This document shows positions 25,631 to 33,899 of a stretch of 64,000 nt of DNA, piece after piece. A program made the translations under genes and the position numbers. Below the pieces are notes generated by a model. It was given only the letters and a program-made list of their open reading frames with translations. It had not been told where the DNA came from and searched no databases. The stretch lies in assembly GCF_003403315.2 (NCBI RefSeq), contig NZ_CP048407.1:868001-932000 (forward strand), given 5' to 3'. The DNA is from Thermaerobacter sp. PB12/4term. Its GTDB lineage: Bacteria > Bacillota > Sulfobacillia > Thermaerobacterales > Thermaerobacteraceae. Every line of letters starts with the position of its first letter. Position 1 is the stretch's first letter.

Positions 25631-26473
25631 TTGGCGGGTGCCGGGTGGGATGGCGACTTGACCTGGCCGGGCTGGGCCGAAGCGGCCCTCTGGGCGCTGG
25701 TGGCATCCAGCAGCGGGCTGTGCGGTTGCCTGGGTGGCCTGTTCGTCCCCCTGGGGCGCAGGGTGCTGGCGGCGGTGATGGCCTTTGGTGCCGGCGCTCT
25801 GCTGGGAGCCGTGGCCTTTGACGTGCTGCCGGCCGCCCGGGACCGGGGCGGGCCGGGGCCGGCGGTGGCGGGCTTTCTGGCCGGAGCCCTGATCTTCACC
25901 ATCATCGACTTTCTCCTGGACCGGCGCGGTGCCGTGGGGCGCAAGCACAGCGGTGACCCGGACGAACCGGCGGGCCGCGGGCCGGTGCCGGGAGCCGGTA
26001 CGGCGGCGCCCCGGGGCACGGCTTCCCGCGGTCCTCGGCCGGGGGCGGCCTGGGCGATCCTGGCGGGAGCCGTCCTGGACGGCGTGCCCGAAGCCTTCGC
26101 GCTGGGGGTCGACCTTTTTGCCGGCCACGGGCTGAGCTGGGCGCTGGTGGCCGGGATCTTCCTCAGCACCCTGCCGGAAGGCCTTTCTGGTTCCGTGGGC
26201 CTGAAGCGGGCCGGGTATCGCCGCGCCTTCATCGTGCTGCTGTGGGCCGCGGTGGCTGGGGTGGCCGCACCGGCGGCGGCGGCCGGGTTCCTCCTGGCGG
26301 AACGGTTGGCCGGCGTGACCGAGGCGGTCATCCTGGCTCTGGCCGGCGGGGCCGTGGTGGCCATGGCGGCCGACACCCTGACCCCCGAGGCGTACCGGGA
26401 AGGCGGCAATCTGGTCGGCCTGATCACGGCCCTGGGGATGATCCTGACTTTTATCCTGGCGGTCGAGGTCTGA
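25631..26473 (+). CDS. ZIP-family metal transporter
   Basis: A 280-residue membrane protein of the ZIP family, which imports divalent metals (zinc, iron, manganese). About eight helices are visible: FGAGALLGAVAFDVLP, LDGVPEAFALGVDLFAGHG with the metal-site acids, LSTLPEGLSGSVGLKRAGY with the second metal site, and AMAADTLTPEAYREGG. The cytoplasmic loop between helices 3 and 4 is His-poor and low-complexity, and contains a copy of the 12-mer. TTG 25631 is the longest start; TTG 25658 is possible. It stands alone between hairpin structures. Confidence 0.82.
   Translation: MAGAGWDGDLTWPGWAEAALWALVASSSGLCGCLGGLFVPLGRRVLAAVMAFGAGALLGAVAFDVLPAARDRGGPGPAVAGFLAGALIFTIIDFLLDRRGAVGRKHSGDPDEPAGRGPVPGAGTAAPRGTASRGPRPGAAWAILAGAVLDGVPEAFALGVDLFAGHGLSWALVAGIFLSTLPEGLSGSVGLKRAGYRRAFIVLLWAAVAGVAAPAAAAGFLLAERLAGVTEAVILALAGGAVVAMAADTLTPEAYREGGNLVGLITALGMILTFILAVEV
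25960..25971 (+). repeat. Dispersed 12-mer GGACGAACCGGC, copy 3
   Basis: Exact plus-strand copy in the variable cytoplasmic loop of the ZIP transporter; read as Asp-Glu-Pro-Ala. Confidence 0.75.
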
Positions 26474-26869
26474 GTCCCGCAGCGGCGGTGGAAGGGCCTG
26501 CTGGCGAGCCTGGCCCGGCCCCTGGATTCGGCAGGCAATCGCCCCCATGAAATGCAGCCCAAGGAAAACTTCTGAACTCGCAACGAAAAGGAGCAGGAAT
26601 TGCGAGTCCTTTGAAAGAAAACAACCAGCACAACGGGATTCCTTCTGCTAAGGCCTGTCCCTGGCCCGCCGCCTTGCGTGTCTCGGTGGAGTTCGAGCGT
26701 CGCACGCCCGTTCCCGGCCCCGAACCTGCCGGGAGTCCAGCTCCAGTTTCGTGTGTGCGGGCCGCCTTCTGGCACCGCTGACCGGGAGCGCCGGCCGGTC
26801 GGGGGCTGCCTTGCCCCCGGCCCAGGGGCCCGCGCGCCAGACCCGGCTTCCCTTGGGGAGGGATGGTGA
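26474..26869. other. Intergenic region upstream of the alanine symporter
   Basis: 396 bases. The segment 26545-26650 is clearly AT-richer and holds an inverted repeat (separate entry) and TTGAAA (26611-26616) that could be a -35. I looked for a glycine riboswitch, common before such symporters, and did not find its conserved core. The right half is GC-rich and featureless. Confidence 0.4.
26576..26607. promoter_or_regulatory. Inverted repeat ACTCGCAA-N16-TTGCGAGT
   Basis: Two perfect 8-base half sites (26576-26583, 26600-26607), centres 24 bases apart, in the AT-rich part of the symporter leader. The loop AAAAGGAGC resembles a ribosome site but no gene follows. It may be an operator or a leader hairpin. 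Confidence 0.4.
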
Positions 26870-28285
26870 TTGCAGGGTTTTCTTGACGGCCTGGCGGCCC
26901 TGCTCGGTACCGCCAGCGACATCGTCTGGGGGCCTCCCATGCTGGTCCTCATCGTGGGCACCGGCCTGTTCCTCACTATCCGGCTGCGGGGGCTCCAGTT
27001 CCGCGAGCTGGGATATGCCCTGCGCCTGGCCTTCAGCCGGCGGCAGGATCAGACTTCCGAAGGCGACGTCAACCACTTCCAGGCCCTCATGACGGCCCTG
27101 GCGGCAACCGTCGGCACGGGCAACATCGCCGGCGTGGCGGCGGCCGTGACCCTGGGCGGACCCGGTGCGGTTTTCTGGATGTGGGTGACGGCGCTGTTCG
27201 GGATGGCCACCAAGTACGCGGAAGCCATCCTGGCGGTGACCTACCGGGTGCGCAACGCCCGGGGCGAGATGGCCGGCGGCCCGATGTACGTGCTGGAACG
27301 GGGGCTCGGCCAGAAGTGGCTGGCCGTTCTGTTCGCCGTTTTCGGCGCCGTGGCCGGTTTTGGCATCGGCAACACCGTCCAGGCGTACGAGGTCTCCAAC
27401 AACATCCAGCAGTACTGGGGCGTGCCCAGCTGGATCGTGGGTCTGGTCCTGGCCGTCTTGACGGGCCTGGTGATCCTGGGGGGCATCAAGTCCATCGGGC
27501 GGGTGACCGCCTTCCTGGTACCGTTCATGGCCTTGTTCTACGTGATCGGGGGGCTTGTCATCCTGGGCCGGCACATCGAGGCGGTGCCGGGCGCCATCGC
27601 CCTTATCCTGAACCACGCCCTGACCGGCGAAGCCCTGGGCGGTGGGGTCGCCGGCGCGGGCGTGCGGGAGGCCATTCGCTGGGGCGTGGCGCGGGGGGTC
27701 TTCTCCAACGAGGCCGGCCTGGGTAGCGCGCCCATTGCCGCCGCGGCAGCCCGGACGGACCTCCCAGCGCGGCAGGCCCTGGTCTCCATGACCGGTACCT
27801 TCATCGACACCATCGTGGTGTGCTCCATCACGGGGCTGGTGATCGTGGCCACAGGGATGTGGCAGCAGGCGGATCCCGAGACCCTGACAGGGGCGCAGCT
27901 GACGACCCGGGCCTTCGAAGCGGGGCTCCCCGGGCCGGGCGGCATGATCGTGGTGATCGGCCTGATTCTCTTCGCCTACTCGACCATCCTGGGCTGGGCG
28001 TATTACGGCGAGAAGTGTTTCGAGTACCTCTTCGGTACCCGGGCCGTCACACTGTACCGGGCTTTGTGGACCGTGGCCGTCTTTGCCGGGTCGGTGGCCA
28101 CCTTCGGAATCGTCTGGGACTTTGCCGACGTGATGAACGGTCTGATGGCGGTACCCAACCTCATCAGCCTGCTGGCCCTCAGTGGCGTGGTGGTGCGGGA
28201 GACCCGGCGCTTCTTCGCCGTGGGGCGCCAGCTCCAGCCGCCCGCGGCGCGGCGGGCTGCGGCCGGCAGCGCCCCGGCCGGCTGA
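26870..28285 (+). CDS. Sodium:alanine/glycine symporter (AGCS family)
   Basis: A 471-residue membrane transporter of the AGCS family that imports alanine or glycine with sodium. Landmarks: [20 protein letters not shown] near the N-terminus, [20 protein letters not shown] (the substrate and Na+ signature), [35 protein letters not shown], and [20 protein letters not shown]. About ten helices. TTG 26870 follows GGGGAGGG. Length and motifs are complete. It is a single-gene unit followed by hairpin-forming sequence. Confidence 0.92.
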   Translation: MQGFLDGLAALLGTASDIVWGPPMLVLIVGTGLFLTIRLRGLQFRELGYALRLAFSRRQDQTSEGDVNHFQALMTALAATVGTGNIAGVAAAVTLGGPGAVFWMWVTALFGMATKYAEAILAVTYRVRNARGEMAGGPMYVLERGLGQKWLAVLFAVFGAVAGFGIGNTVQAYEVSNNIQQYWGVPSWIVGLVLAVLTGLVILGGIKSIGRVTAFLVPFMALFYVIGGLVILGRHIEAVPGAIALILNHALTGEALGGGVAGAGVREAIRWGVARGVFSNEAGLGSAPIAAAAARTDLPARQALVSMTGTFIDTIVVCSITGLVIVATGMWQQADPETLTGAQLTTRAFEAGLPGPGGMIVVIGLILFAYSTILGWAYYGEKCFEYLFGTRAVTLYRALWTVAVFAGSVATFGIVWDFADVMNGLMAVPNLISLLALSGVVVRETRRFFAVGRQLQPPAARRAAAGSAPAG

Positions 28286-28953
28286 GCCGGCCCGTCGCGG
28301 CCTCCGGGCCGGGACGGCGCCCGTCCGGGAGGGTGCTCCTGAAGGGAATCCGGCGGTGTACCGCAGGGAACCCACCGGTGTACCTTGGCAACCGAGCGGC
28401 CCCGCCTTTCGGGCCCCGGCCGCGGGTGATCGCCCGCTTCCGGCGGGCAACTTTCCCCGCCGGCGGCGTATCGATGGAATGAGGCCGGGGCGGCCTTGGG
28501 GAGCCAGGCCGCCCCGGCCGGTCCGGGCACGGCCGCACGCCTACGGTGGTTGGAGGGGGTGGCCCGGATGGCGGCGGCAACGGCCACGGAGCCGTCAAGT
28601 ACGGGGTTCGCCGGCACCTGGGCCCCTGACCAGCGCGGGAAGGGGCCGGTCAGGGGGGCGAGACTGCTTCCCACGCCGCCGGCCGCGCCGGTGGCCGCGC
28701 CGGGCAGCCTTCCGTCCCGCCGGCCGGCCAGGAAGGGGGTGGAGGGTTCTTCGGCCGGTGACCGGCCGGTGGGGGCGCCGGGAGCCGGCGGCACGTTCCG
28801 GTCCCGGCTGCGCAAGCTGTCCAGTCCCGGCCGTCCAGAATCATCCTGCCCCGTCCCGGCGTCTCCGGACGGGGTTTGTCGTTTCTGGGGCGGGGTGGCC
28901 ATCGCCCAAGGCGGCGGCTGCCGGACCAACGCGCACCTGAGGGGTGACCTGCG
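28286..28953. other. Long intergenic region with hairpins
   Basis: 668 bases without a convincing gene. It holds GCGGT/ACCGC and GCGGCC/GGCCGC stem pairs near 28352-28430, the second copy of GGAACCCACCGGTGT (28367-28381), and a terminator-like hairpin at 28849-28877. The frame 28496-28957 is low-complexity Pro/Ala/Gly and is not called. Confidence 0.4.
28849..28877 (+). terminator. Terminator-like hairpin CCCCGTCC...GGACGGGG-TTT
   Basis: Eight perfect base pairs (28849-28856 with 28867-28874), a 10-base loop, then TTTGTCGTTT. It lies 77 bases upstream of the AtuA gene and would separate that operon from upstream transcription. Confidence 0.6.
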
Positions 28954-30522
28954 ATGACGACCGGCACCGGTGTGCGCCGGAGAGAGGGGCGGCTGCGGGA
29001 AGAGGTGCGGCTGCTGGCGCCCACCGGGCACCTGGGGTTTACGCCCCTGGAGAAGGAGAGCTTCCTGGCGGGGCTCGAGCGGGACCCGGACTTCGTGGTG
29101 GCCGATTCCGGGAGCTGCGACATCGGCCCTTACCCGCTGGGCGCCGACGAGTCGGCCAGCCCGCCGGCCTGGCAGTACCACGACCTGGAGATCCTGCTGG
29201 TGGAAACCCGCCGGCGAGGGATCCCGCTGATTATCGGCTCGGCGTCGGATACGGGCACCCGGCGCGGGGTCGACCAGTTCGCCGGGATGATGGAAGACAT
29301 CGCAGCCCGGCATGGCCTGCCGCCCTTCCGGCTGGCGCGGATCTATTCGGACGTTCCCCTGGAACGGTTGCGCCGTCTCCTGGAACAGGGCGTTGCCATC
29401 CGCGGGCTGGACGGCCGGCCCGATCTGACCCTGGCCGATCTGGACCGGACCTCCCGGGCGGTCGCGGTCATGGGGGCGGAGCCCATCGTCGCGGCCTTGG
29501 ACGCGGGGGCCGACGTGGTGATCTGCGGCCGGTCCAGCGATGCGGCCATCTTCGCGGCGGCCGCCCTCTGGTGCGGCATGCCCCCGGCCACCGCCTACTA
29601 CGCCGGCAAGGTGCTGGAATGCGCCTCCTTCTGTGCCGAGCCCTTCATGGCCAAGGAGTCGGTGCTGGGCACCCTGCGCCCCGGCGAGGTGGTGGTGGAG
29701 CCCATGCACCCGGACCAGCGGTGCACGCCGGCCTCGCTGGCCGGGCATGCCCTGTACGAGCGGGCTACGCCCTTCTTCGAGCACGTGCCCGCAGGCGTCC
29801 TGGACATGCGCGGGTGCGTCTACCAGGCGCTGGACGACCGCCGCACCCGGGTCACCGGCTTCCAGTTCCGGGCCGCCGGCACCTACGCCGTGAAGATCGA
29901 GGGGGCGGGCCCGGCCGGCGCCCGCTTCCTCGCCCTGGCCGGCTTGCGCGATCCCGAGCTGGTGGCCCGGGTGGACGAGGCCATCGCCTGGGCGCGGCGG
30001 AAGGTGGCGGAGCGTTACGGGACCACCGGTTACGAACTGTTCTACCACGTGTACGGCCGCAACGGCGTCATGGGGGAGCTGGAGCCCCATTCCCGCCCCG
30101 GGCACGAGCTGGGGCTGGTGGTCGAGGTGGTCTGTCCCGACCGGCACCGGGGCCGCGAGATCTGCACCATGGCGGCCCGCCAGCTCTTCTACGCCCGCAT
30201 CGGGGGCCGGACCGGGACCGCCGGCCGGGCCGCCCTGATGACCGACGAGGTCCTGGAGGCCCGGCCCGCCTACCGCTGGACGCTGAACCACGTGGTGCCC
30301 GTGGACGATCCCCTGAGCTGGTTCCCCACGGTGCTGGAGCAGGTGGGGTTCAGCAGCCCTGACCCCCACCCTGCCCCTGATCCGCTGGCGGCTCCCGCCG
30401 GTGGGCGGGAACCCGTGGGGGCGGGAGCGGCAAGCCGCCCGGCCGCGGCCGGGCGCCCGGGAGCCCGCCCGGGGCACCGGCCGGCGGGCCGGGGGGAGGG
30501 ATCCCGTCATGCGCCTGCGTGA
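28954..30522 (+). CDS. AtuA-like acyclic terpene utilisation family protein (DUF1446)
   Basis: A 522-residue protein of the AtuA/DUF1446 family. Conserved segments are LGFTPLEKESFLAGLERDPD, VADSGSCDIGPYPLG, LIIGSASDTGTRRGVDQF, VVICGRSSDAAIFAAAALW and the closing ATLNH-like TLNHVVPVDDPLSWFPT. The biochemical role is unsettled; AtuA takes part in citronellol/geraniol breakdown in Pseudomonas. ATG 28954 follows AGGGGTGAC. The last 55 residues are low-complexity. The DUF4387 gene overlaps it by 14 bases, a pairing often seen, and ABC transport genes follow, so the substrate is probably imported. Confidence 0.83.
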   Translation: MTTGTGVRRREGRLREEVRLLAPTGHLGFTPLEKESFLAGLERDPDFVVADSGSCDIGPYPLGADESASPPAWQYHDLEILLVETRRRGIPLIIGSASDTGTRRGVDQFAGMMEDIAARHGLPPFRLARIYSDVPLERLRRLLEQGVAIRGLDGRPDLTLADLDRTSRAVAVMGAEPIVAALDAGADVVICGRSSDAAIFAAAALWCGMPPATAYYAGKVLECASFCAEPFMAKESVLGTLRPGEVVVEPMHPDQRCTPASLAGHALYERATPFFEHVPAGVLDMRGCVYQALDDRRTRVTGFQFRAAGTYAVKIEGAGPAGARFLALAGLRDPELVARVDEAIAWARRKVAERYGTTGYELFYHVYGRNGVMGELEPHSRPGHELGLVVEVVCPDRHRGREICTMAARQLFYARIGGRTGTAGRAALMTDEVLEARPAYRWTLNHVVPVDDPLSWFPTVLEQVGFSSPDPHPAPDPLAAPAGGREPVGAGAASRPAAAGRPGARPGHRPAGRGEGSRHAPA

Positions 30523-30964
30523 GCTGGCCAGCACCATCCGGAGCAAGAATGCCGGCGTCGACCTGATCACCTTCGACATCCTCTTCCCGTCGGAGGAGGC
30601 GTACCGGCGGGCCTGCCGGAGCCCCGTGCTGACCCCGGAGGCCCTCTGCCGGTTGCTGGGCATCGGCCCCGACAGCCTGTACTGTTTCGTCCATTTTGAC
30701 CCCGCCCGGGCCATCAAGTTCACGGTCCGGCGGCGCCGCCCGGCGGGAAGCCCGGGAGAGACCGATGTCTTCGGCACCCAGCAGTACGGGCCTCTGCTGG
30801 ATCTGGAGGTCGAACCGGCCGGGGCACCGCCCGCGGCAATGTCGGAGGTAGCGCCCCCGGCTCCGGCGGCGGCAGCTCCGGCTGCGGTGCGGCCGCTGGG
30901 CTGCGGGGCCCGGGCCGGCCGCGGCGGGAGTTCACATGGTGACGGCCACTCCGGTTTGGAGTGA
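30509..30964 (+). CDS. DUF4387-domain protein
   Basis: A 151-residue protein. Residues 1-100 match DUF4387, the usual neighbour or fusion partner of AtuA: MRLRELASTIRSKNAGVDLI, TFDILFPSEEAYRRAC, YCFVHFDPARAIKFTVRR, and FGTQQYGPLLDLEV. The remaining 50 residues are Ala/Pro-rich and not conserved. ATG 30509 follows GGGGGGAGGG and lies inside the end of the AtuA gene, so the two are translationally coupled. The function is unknown; it may be a small subunit of an AtuA enzyme. Confidence 0.82.
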   Translation: MRLRELASTIRSKNAGVDLITFDILFPSEEAYRRACRSPVLTPEALCRLLGIGPDSLYCFVHFDPARAIKFTVRRRRPAGSPGETDVFGTQQYGPLLDLEVEPAGAPPAAMSEVAPPAPAAAAPAAVRPLGCGARAGRGGSSHGDGHSGLE

Positions 30965-31097
30965 CGGTGGGAAAGGCAAACCGGTCCGGGGGCGGGCGCC
31001 GCCCGCCCCCGGGGAAAGGGGGAGGCGTATGGACGGCGGGTGCAGGCCGGCGGGCCGGCGGGGCCGGCGGCCGGAGACCCTGGTGCAGGGAGGCGGG

Positions 31098-32720
31098 ATG
31101 CGGGGGGTGCACCGCCAAGGGCGAAGGTTGCGGGCGGCTCCCAACCGCCTGGGCCGGCTCGTCCCGCTGGCGGTGGCCCTGGTCCTGGCCCTGGCCGCCG
31201 CCGGTTGCACCGGCGGCGGCCGGGAGCAGGCGGGCGGCGAGGCCGGTTCGTCCCAGGGGCAGGTGCTGAGCATCACCCTGGACGGGGCGAAGAACCGGGA
31301 GGCGGAGCTGCAGGTCATCGCCCAGTACCTCAAGCAGGTGGGCATCGACGCCCAGGTGCGGGTGTGGGAGTACCAGACCCTGGTGGCGGAGGCCCAGAAG
31401 GGCACCCGCCAGGCCTACGCCACCGACTGGGGGAGCGCCACCTTCACCCCGGTGGACCTGGCGGTGCCCAAGCTGGAGACGGGCGGGCGCGGCAACTACT
31501 CCTTCTATTCCAACCCGGACCTGGACGCCCTCTTCAAGGAGGCGGCGGCCGCTACCGACGAGGCGAAGGCGCTGGAGGCCTACAAGAAGGCGCAGGCCAT
31601 CCTTTTCGAAGACGCCCCCTGGATCTTCGGTTACTACCTGGATGCCATCGAGGCGGCCTCGACCCGGGTGAAGAACTGGCAGCCCTCCATGGACAGCCGG
31701 ATCAACCTGCACGACGTGGAGCTGGAGGGCGGCGACACCCTGGTGGTGGGGTTGCGGGCCGACCGGATCCTGTCCCTGGACCCGGCCGCCTACCGCGACC
31801 GCGACACCGAGACGGTGATCCGCAACATCTATGACGGCCTGGTCACCCGGACGCCCGACGGCAAGGTGGTGCCCGAGATCGCCGAGTCGTGGGAGCAGCC
31901 CGACCCGACCACCTACGTCTTCAAGCTGCGCCGCGGCATCAAGTTCCACAACGGCGAGGACCTGACGGCCGACGACGTGGTCTTCACCTTCGAGCGGATC
32001 CTGGCCGAAGACGGCCTGGACGGCCAGCCGTCGCCGCGCAAGGGGCTGTTGGAGCCGCTCGAGTCCATCGAGAAGGTCGACGATTACACGGTGCGGATGA
32101 AGCTGGCCAACCCGTCGGCGGCGTTCCTCCAGCTGCTGGTGCACACGCAGATCGTGCCCAAGGACTATGTTGAGGAAGTGGGCAGTGCCGGCCTGTCGGC
32201 CAAGCCCGTCGGGGCGGGGCCCTTCCGCTTCGTCGAGGGCAGCCTGGACGGGCAGGTCGTCCTGGAGCGGTTCGACGACTACTACGGCGGTTCGCCGGAC
32301 CTGCCGCCCGTGGGGCCGGCCAAGCTCCAGCGGGTGGTCTTCCGCATGATGCCCGAGCCGGCCACCCGCATCGCCGCCCTGCAGAACGGCGAGGTCCACA
32401 TCATCCAGGAGGTGCCGCCGGACCTGGTGGCCCAGCTGGAGAAGGACCCCAACGTGCAGGTCAAGGTGACCCAGGGCACGCGGCTTTACATGATCGAGCT
32501 GAACAACAAGCTGTTCACCGATCCCCGGGTGCGGCAGGCGCTGAACTACGCCATCGACTGGGATGCGATCCTCAAGGAGCTCTACAAGGACCACGCCCAC
32601 CGGGTGGCCACGGCCATGCTGCCCAGCGGCTTCGGCTACGACGAGACCCTCAAGCCCTACCCCTACGATCCCGAGAAGGCGAAGCAGCTGCTGCGGGAGG
32701 CGGGGTACAGGGTCGACTGA
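31098..32720 (+). CDS. ABC transporter solute-binding lipoprotein, SBP_bac_5 family, apparently circularly permuted
   Basis: A 540-residue lipoprotein that should capture a peptide-like solute for the two permeases downstream. Signal peptide with lipobox LAAAGC (Cys37). The domain order is unusual. Residues 53-212 resemble the normal C-terminal part of the family (QYLKQVGIDAQVRVWEYQTL, GRGNYSFYSNPDLDALFKEA, EDAPWIFGYYL, INLHDVEL). A short EGG linker follows. Residues 213-540 resemble the normal N-terminal part (DTLVVGLRADRILSLDPA, FKLRRGIKFHNGEDLTADDV, PVGAGPFRFVEG, VRQALNYAIDWDAI) and stop at EKAKQLLREAGYRVD, where ordinary members continue. All pieces are present once, in swapped order. ATG 31098 follows AGGGAGGCGGG; ATG 31029 is an alternative. 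Confidence 0.88.
   Translation: MRGVHRQGRRLRAAPNRLGRLVPLAVALVLALAAAGCTGGGREQAGGEAGSSQGQVLSITLDGAKNREAELQVIAQYLKQVGIDAQVRVWEYQTLVAEAQKGTRQAYATDWGSATFTPVDLAVPKLETGGRGNYSFYSNPDLDALFKEAAAATDEAKALEAYKKAQAILFEDAPWIFGYYLDAIEAASTRVKNWQPSMDSRINLHDVELEGGDTLVVGLRADRILSLDPAAYRDRDTETVIRNIYDGLVTRTPDGKVVPEIAESWEQPDPTTYVFKLRRGIKFHNGEDLTADDVVFTFERILAEDGLDGQPSPRKGLLEPLESIEKVDDYTVRMKLANPSAAFLQLLVHTQIVPKDYVEEVGSAGLSAKPVGAGPFRFVEGSLDGQVVLERFDDYYGGSPDLPPVGPAKLQRVVFRMMPEPATRIAALQNGEVHIIQEVPPDLVAQLEKDPNVQVKVTQGTRLYMIELNNKLFTDPRVRQALNYAIDWDAILKELYKDHAHRVATAMLPSGFGYDETLKPYPYDPEKAKQLLREAGYRVD
31242..31253 (-). repeat. Dispersed 12-mer GGACGAACCGGC, copy 4
   Basis: Exact minus-strand copy in the linker just after the lipobox of the binding protein; the gene reads Ala-Gly-Ser-Ser here. 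Confidence 0.75.
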
Positions 32721-32833
32721 CGGGCGGGGGCGGCAATCGCCGGGCCGTGGCCTGACCCACGGCGCGTGCGCGGACAAACCGGCGAGCGGGCGGTGCAGGA
32801 GGGGCATGGGAAGGACCCCGGGGAGGTGACCGG

Positions 32834-33853
32834 ATGCGCGGCGGGTGGGTGTTGCGCAGGGTGCTGATGGCCCTGCCCCTGGCGGTGGGGATCGTGCTGG
32901 TGAGCTTCATCCTCCTGCGGGTGATGCCGGGCGATCCCGTGGACATCATGCTGCGGGGCGGGGGCACCTCCAGCGAGGCGGAGGCCCGGGCCCTGGCCCG
33001 CCAGCTGGGCCTGGACCAGCCCCTGCCCGTCCAGCTGGCCCGGTTCGTAGGGGATCTGGCCCGGGGCGACCTGGGCGAGTCCATCCGCAGCCGGCAGCCC
33101 GTGGGCCAGGTGCTGCTGGCCACCCTGCCGGCCACGGTGGAGCTGGCCCTGGCTGCGCTGGGCTTCGCCGTGGCAACGGGGGTGGCGCTGGGGGTGCTGG
33201 CCGCCACCCGCCGCGGCTCCTGGCTCGACCGGGCGGTCATGGTCAGCGCCTCCCTGGGGATCTCCATGCCGGCCTTCTGGCTCGGCATCGTGCTGATCCT
33301 GCTGCTGGCGGTGGGGACGGGATGGCTGCCCACCTCGGGCCGCATCGCCTCCCAGTACGCCGGCACGGTCCCCTGGCACACCGGCTTCCTGCTCGTCGAC
33401 ACCCTGCTGGCCGGCAACCTGGCGGCCTTCCGCTCGGCGCTGGCCCACCTGGTGCTGCCGGCGGTCACCCTGGGGGCCGAGCTGGCGGCGGTGGTGGCGC
33501 GGGTCACCCGCTCCAGCATGCTGGAGGTGATGGGGGCCGAGTTCGTCCGCACGGCGCGGGCCAAGGGCCTCCCCGAAGGGCGGGTGGTCCTGCGCCATGC
33601 CCTGCGCAACGCCCTGATTCCCACCGCCAGCGTGGTCGGCCTGCAGGCCGGCGTGCTGCTGGGCGGCAACATGATCGTGGAGACGGTGTTCAGCTGGCCG
33701 GGTTTGGGCCGGCTGGTGGTCGAGGCGATCTTCGCCCGGGACTACCCGGTGGTCCAGGGGGCGGTGATGGTCTACGCCCTGACCTTCCTGGTGATGAACC
33801 TCCTGGTCGACCTGGCCTACACCTGGCTGGATCCGCGGATCCGGGAGGCCTAG
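32834..33853 (+). CDS. ABC transporter permease, DppB/OppB type
   Basis: A 339-residue inner-membrane permease of the peptide/nickel class. The start LRRVLMALPLAVGIVLVSFI and VMPGDPVDIMLRGG are typical of DppB; the coupling loop that touches the ATPase is VRTARAKGLPEGRVVLRHAL, followed by LLGGNMIVETVFSWPGLGRL. Six helices. ATG 32834 follows GGGAGGTGAC. It lies 113 bases after the binding protein and 46 bases before the second permease. No ATPase genes (DppD/DppF) are in this operon, so the complex must borrow ATPases coded elsewhere. Confidence 0.9.
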   Translation: MRGGWVLRRVLMALPLAVGIVLVSFILLRVMPGDPVDIMLRGGGTSSEAEARALARQLGLDQPLPVQLARFVGDLARGDLGESIRSRQPVGQVLLATLPATVELALAALGFAVATGVALGVLAATRRGSWLDRAVMVSASLGISMPAFWLGIVLILLLAVGTGWLPTSGRIASQYAGTVPWHTGFLLVDTLLAGNLAAFRSALAHLVLPAVTLGAELAAVVARVTRSSMLEVMGAEFVRTARAKGLPEGRVVLRHALRNALIPTASVVGLQAGVLLGGNMIVETVFSWPGLGRLVVEAIFARDYPVVQGAVMVYALTFLVMNLLVDLAYTWLDPRIREA

Positions 33854-33899
33854 GCGGCCCGGGCGGGGCCGGCGGCCTGCGTGCAAAGGAGGGGAGCGG

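Noticed and set aside
26474-26869. Glycine riboswitch upstream of the alanine symporter.
   Set aside because: The conserved paired aptamer cores are not found; only a simple inverted repeat is present.
28496-28957. Plus-strand frame upstream of the AtuA gene as a real protein.
   Set aside because: Low-complexity composition, no recognised domain, and it crosses a terminator-like hairpin.
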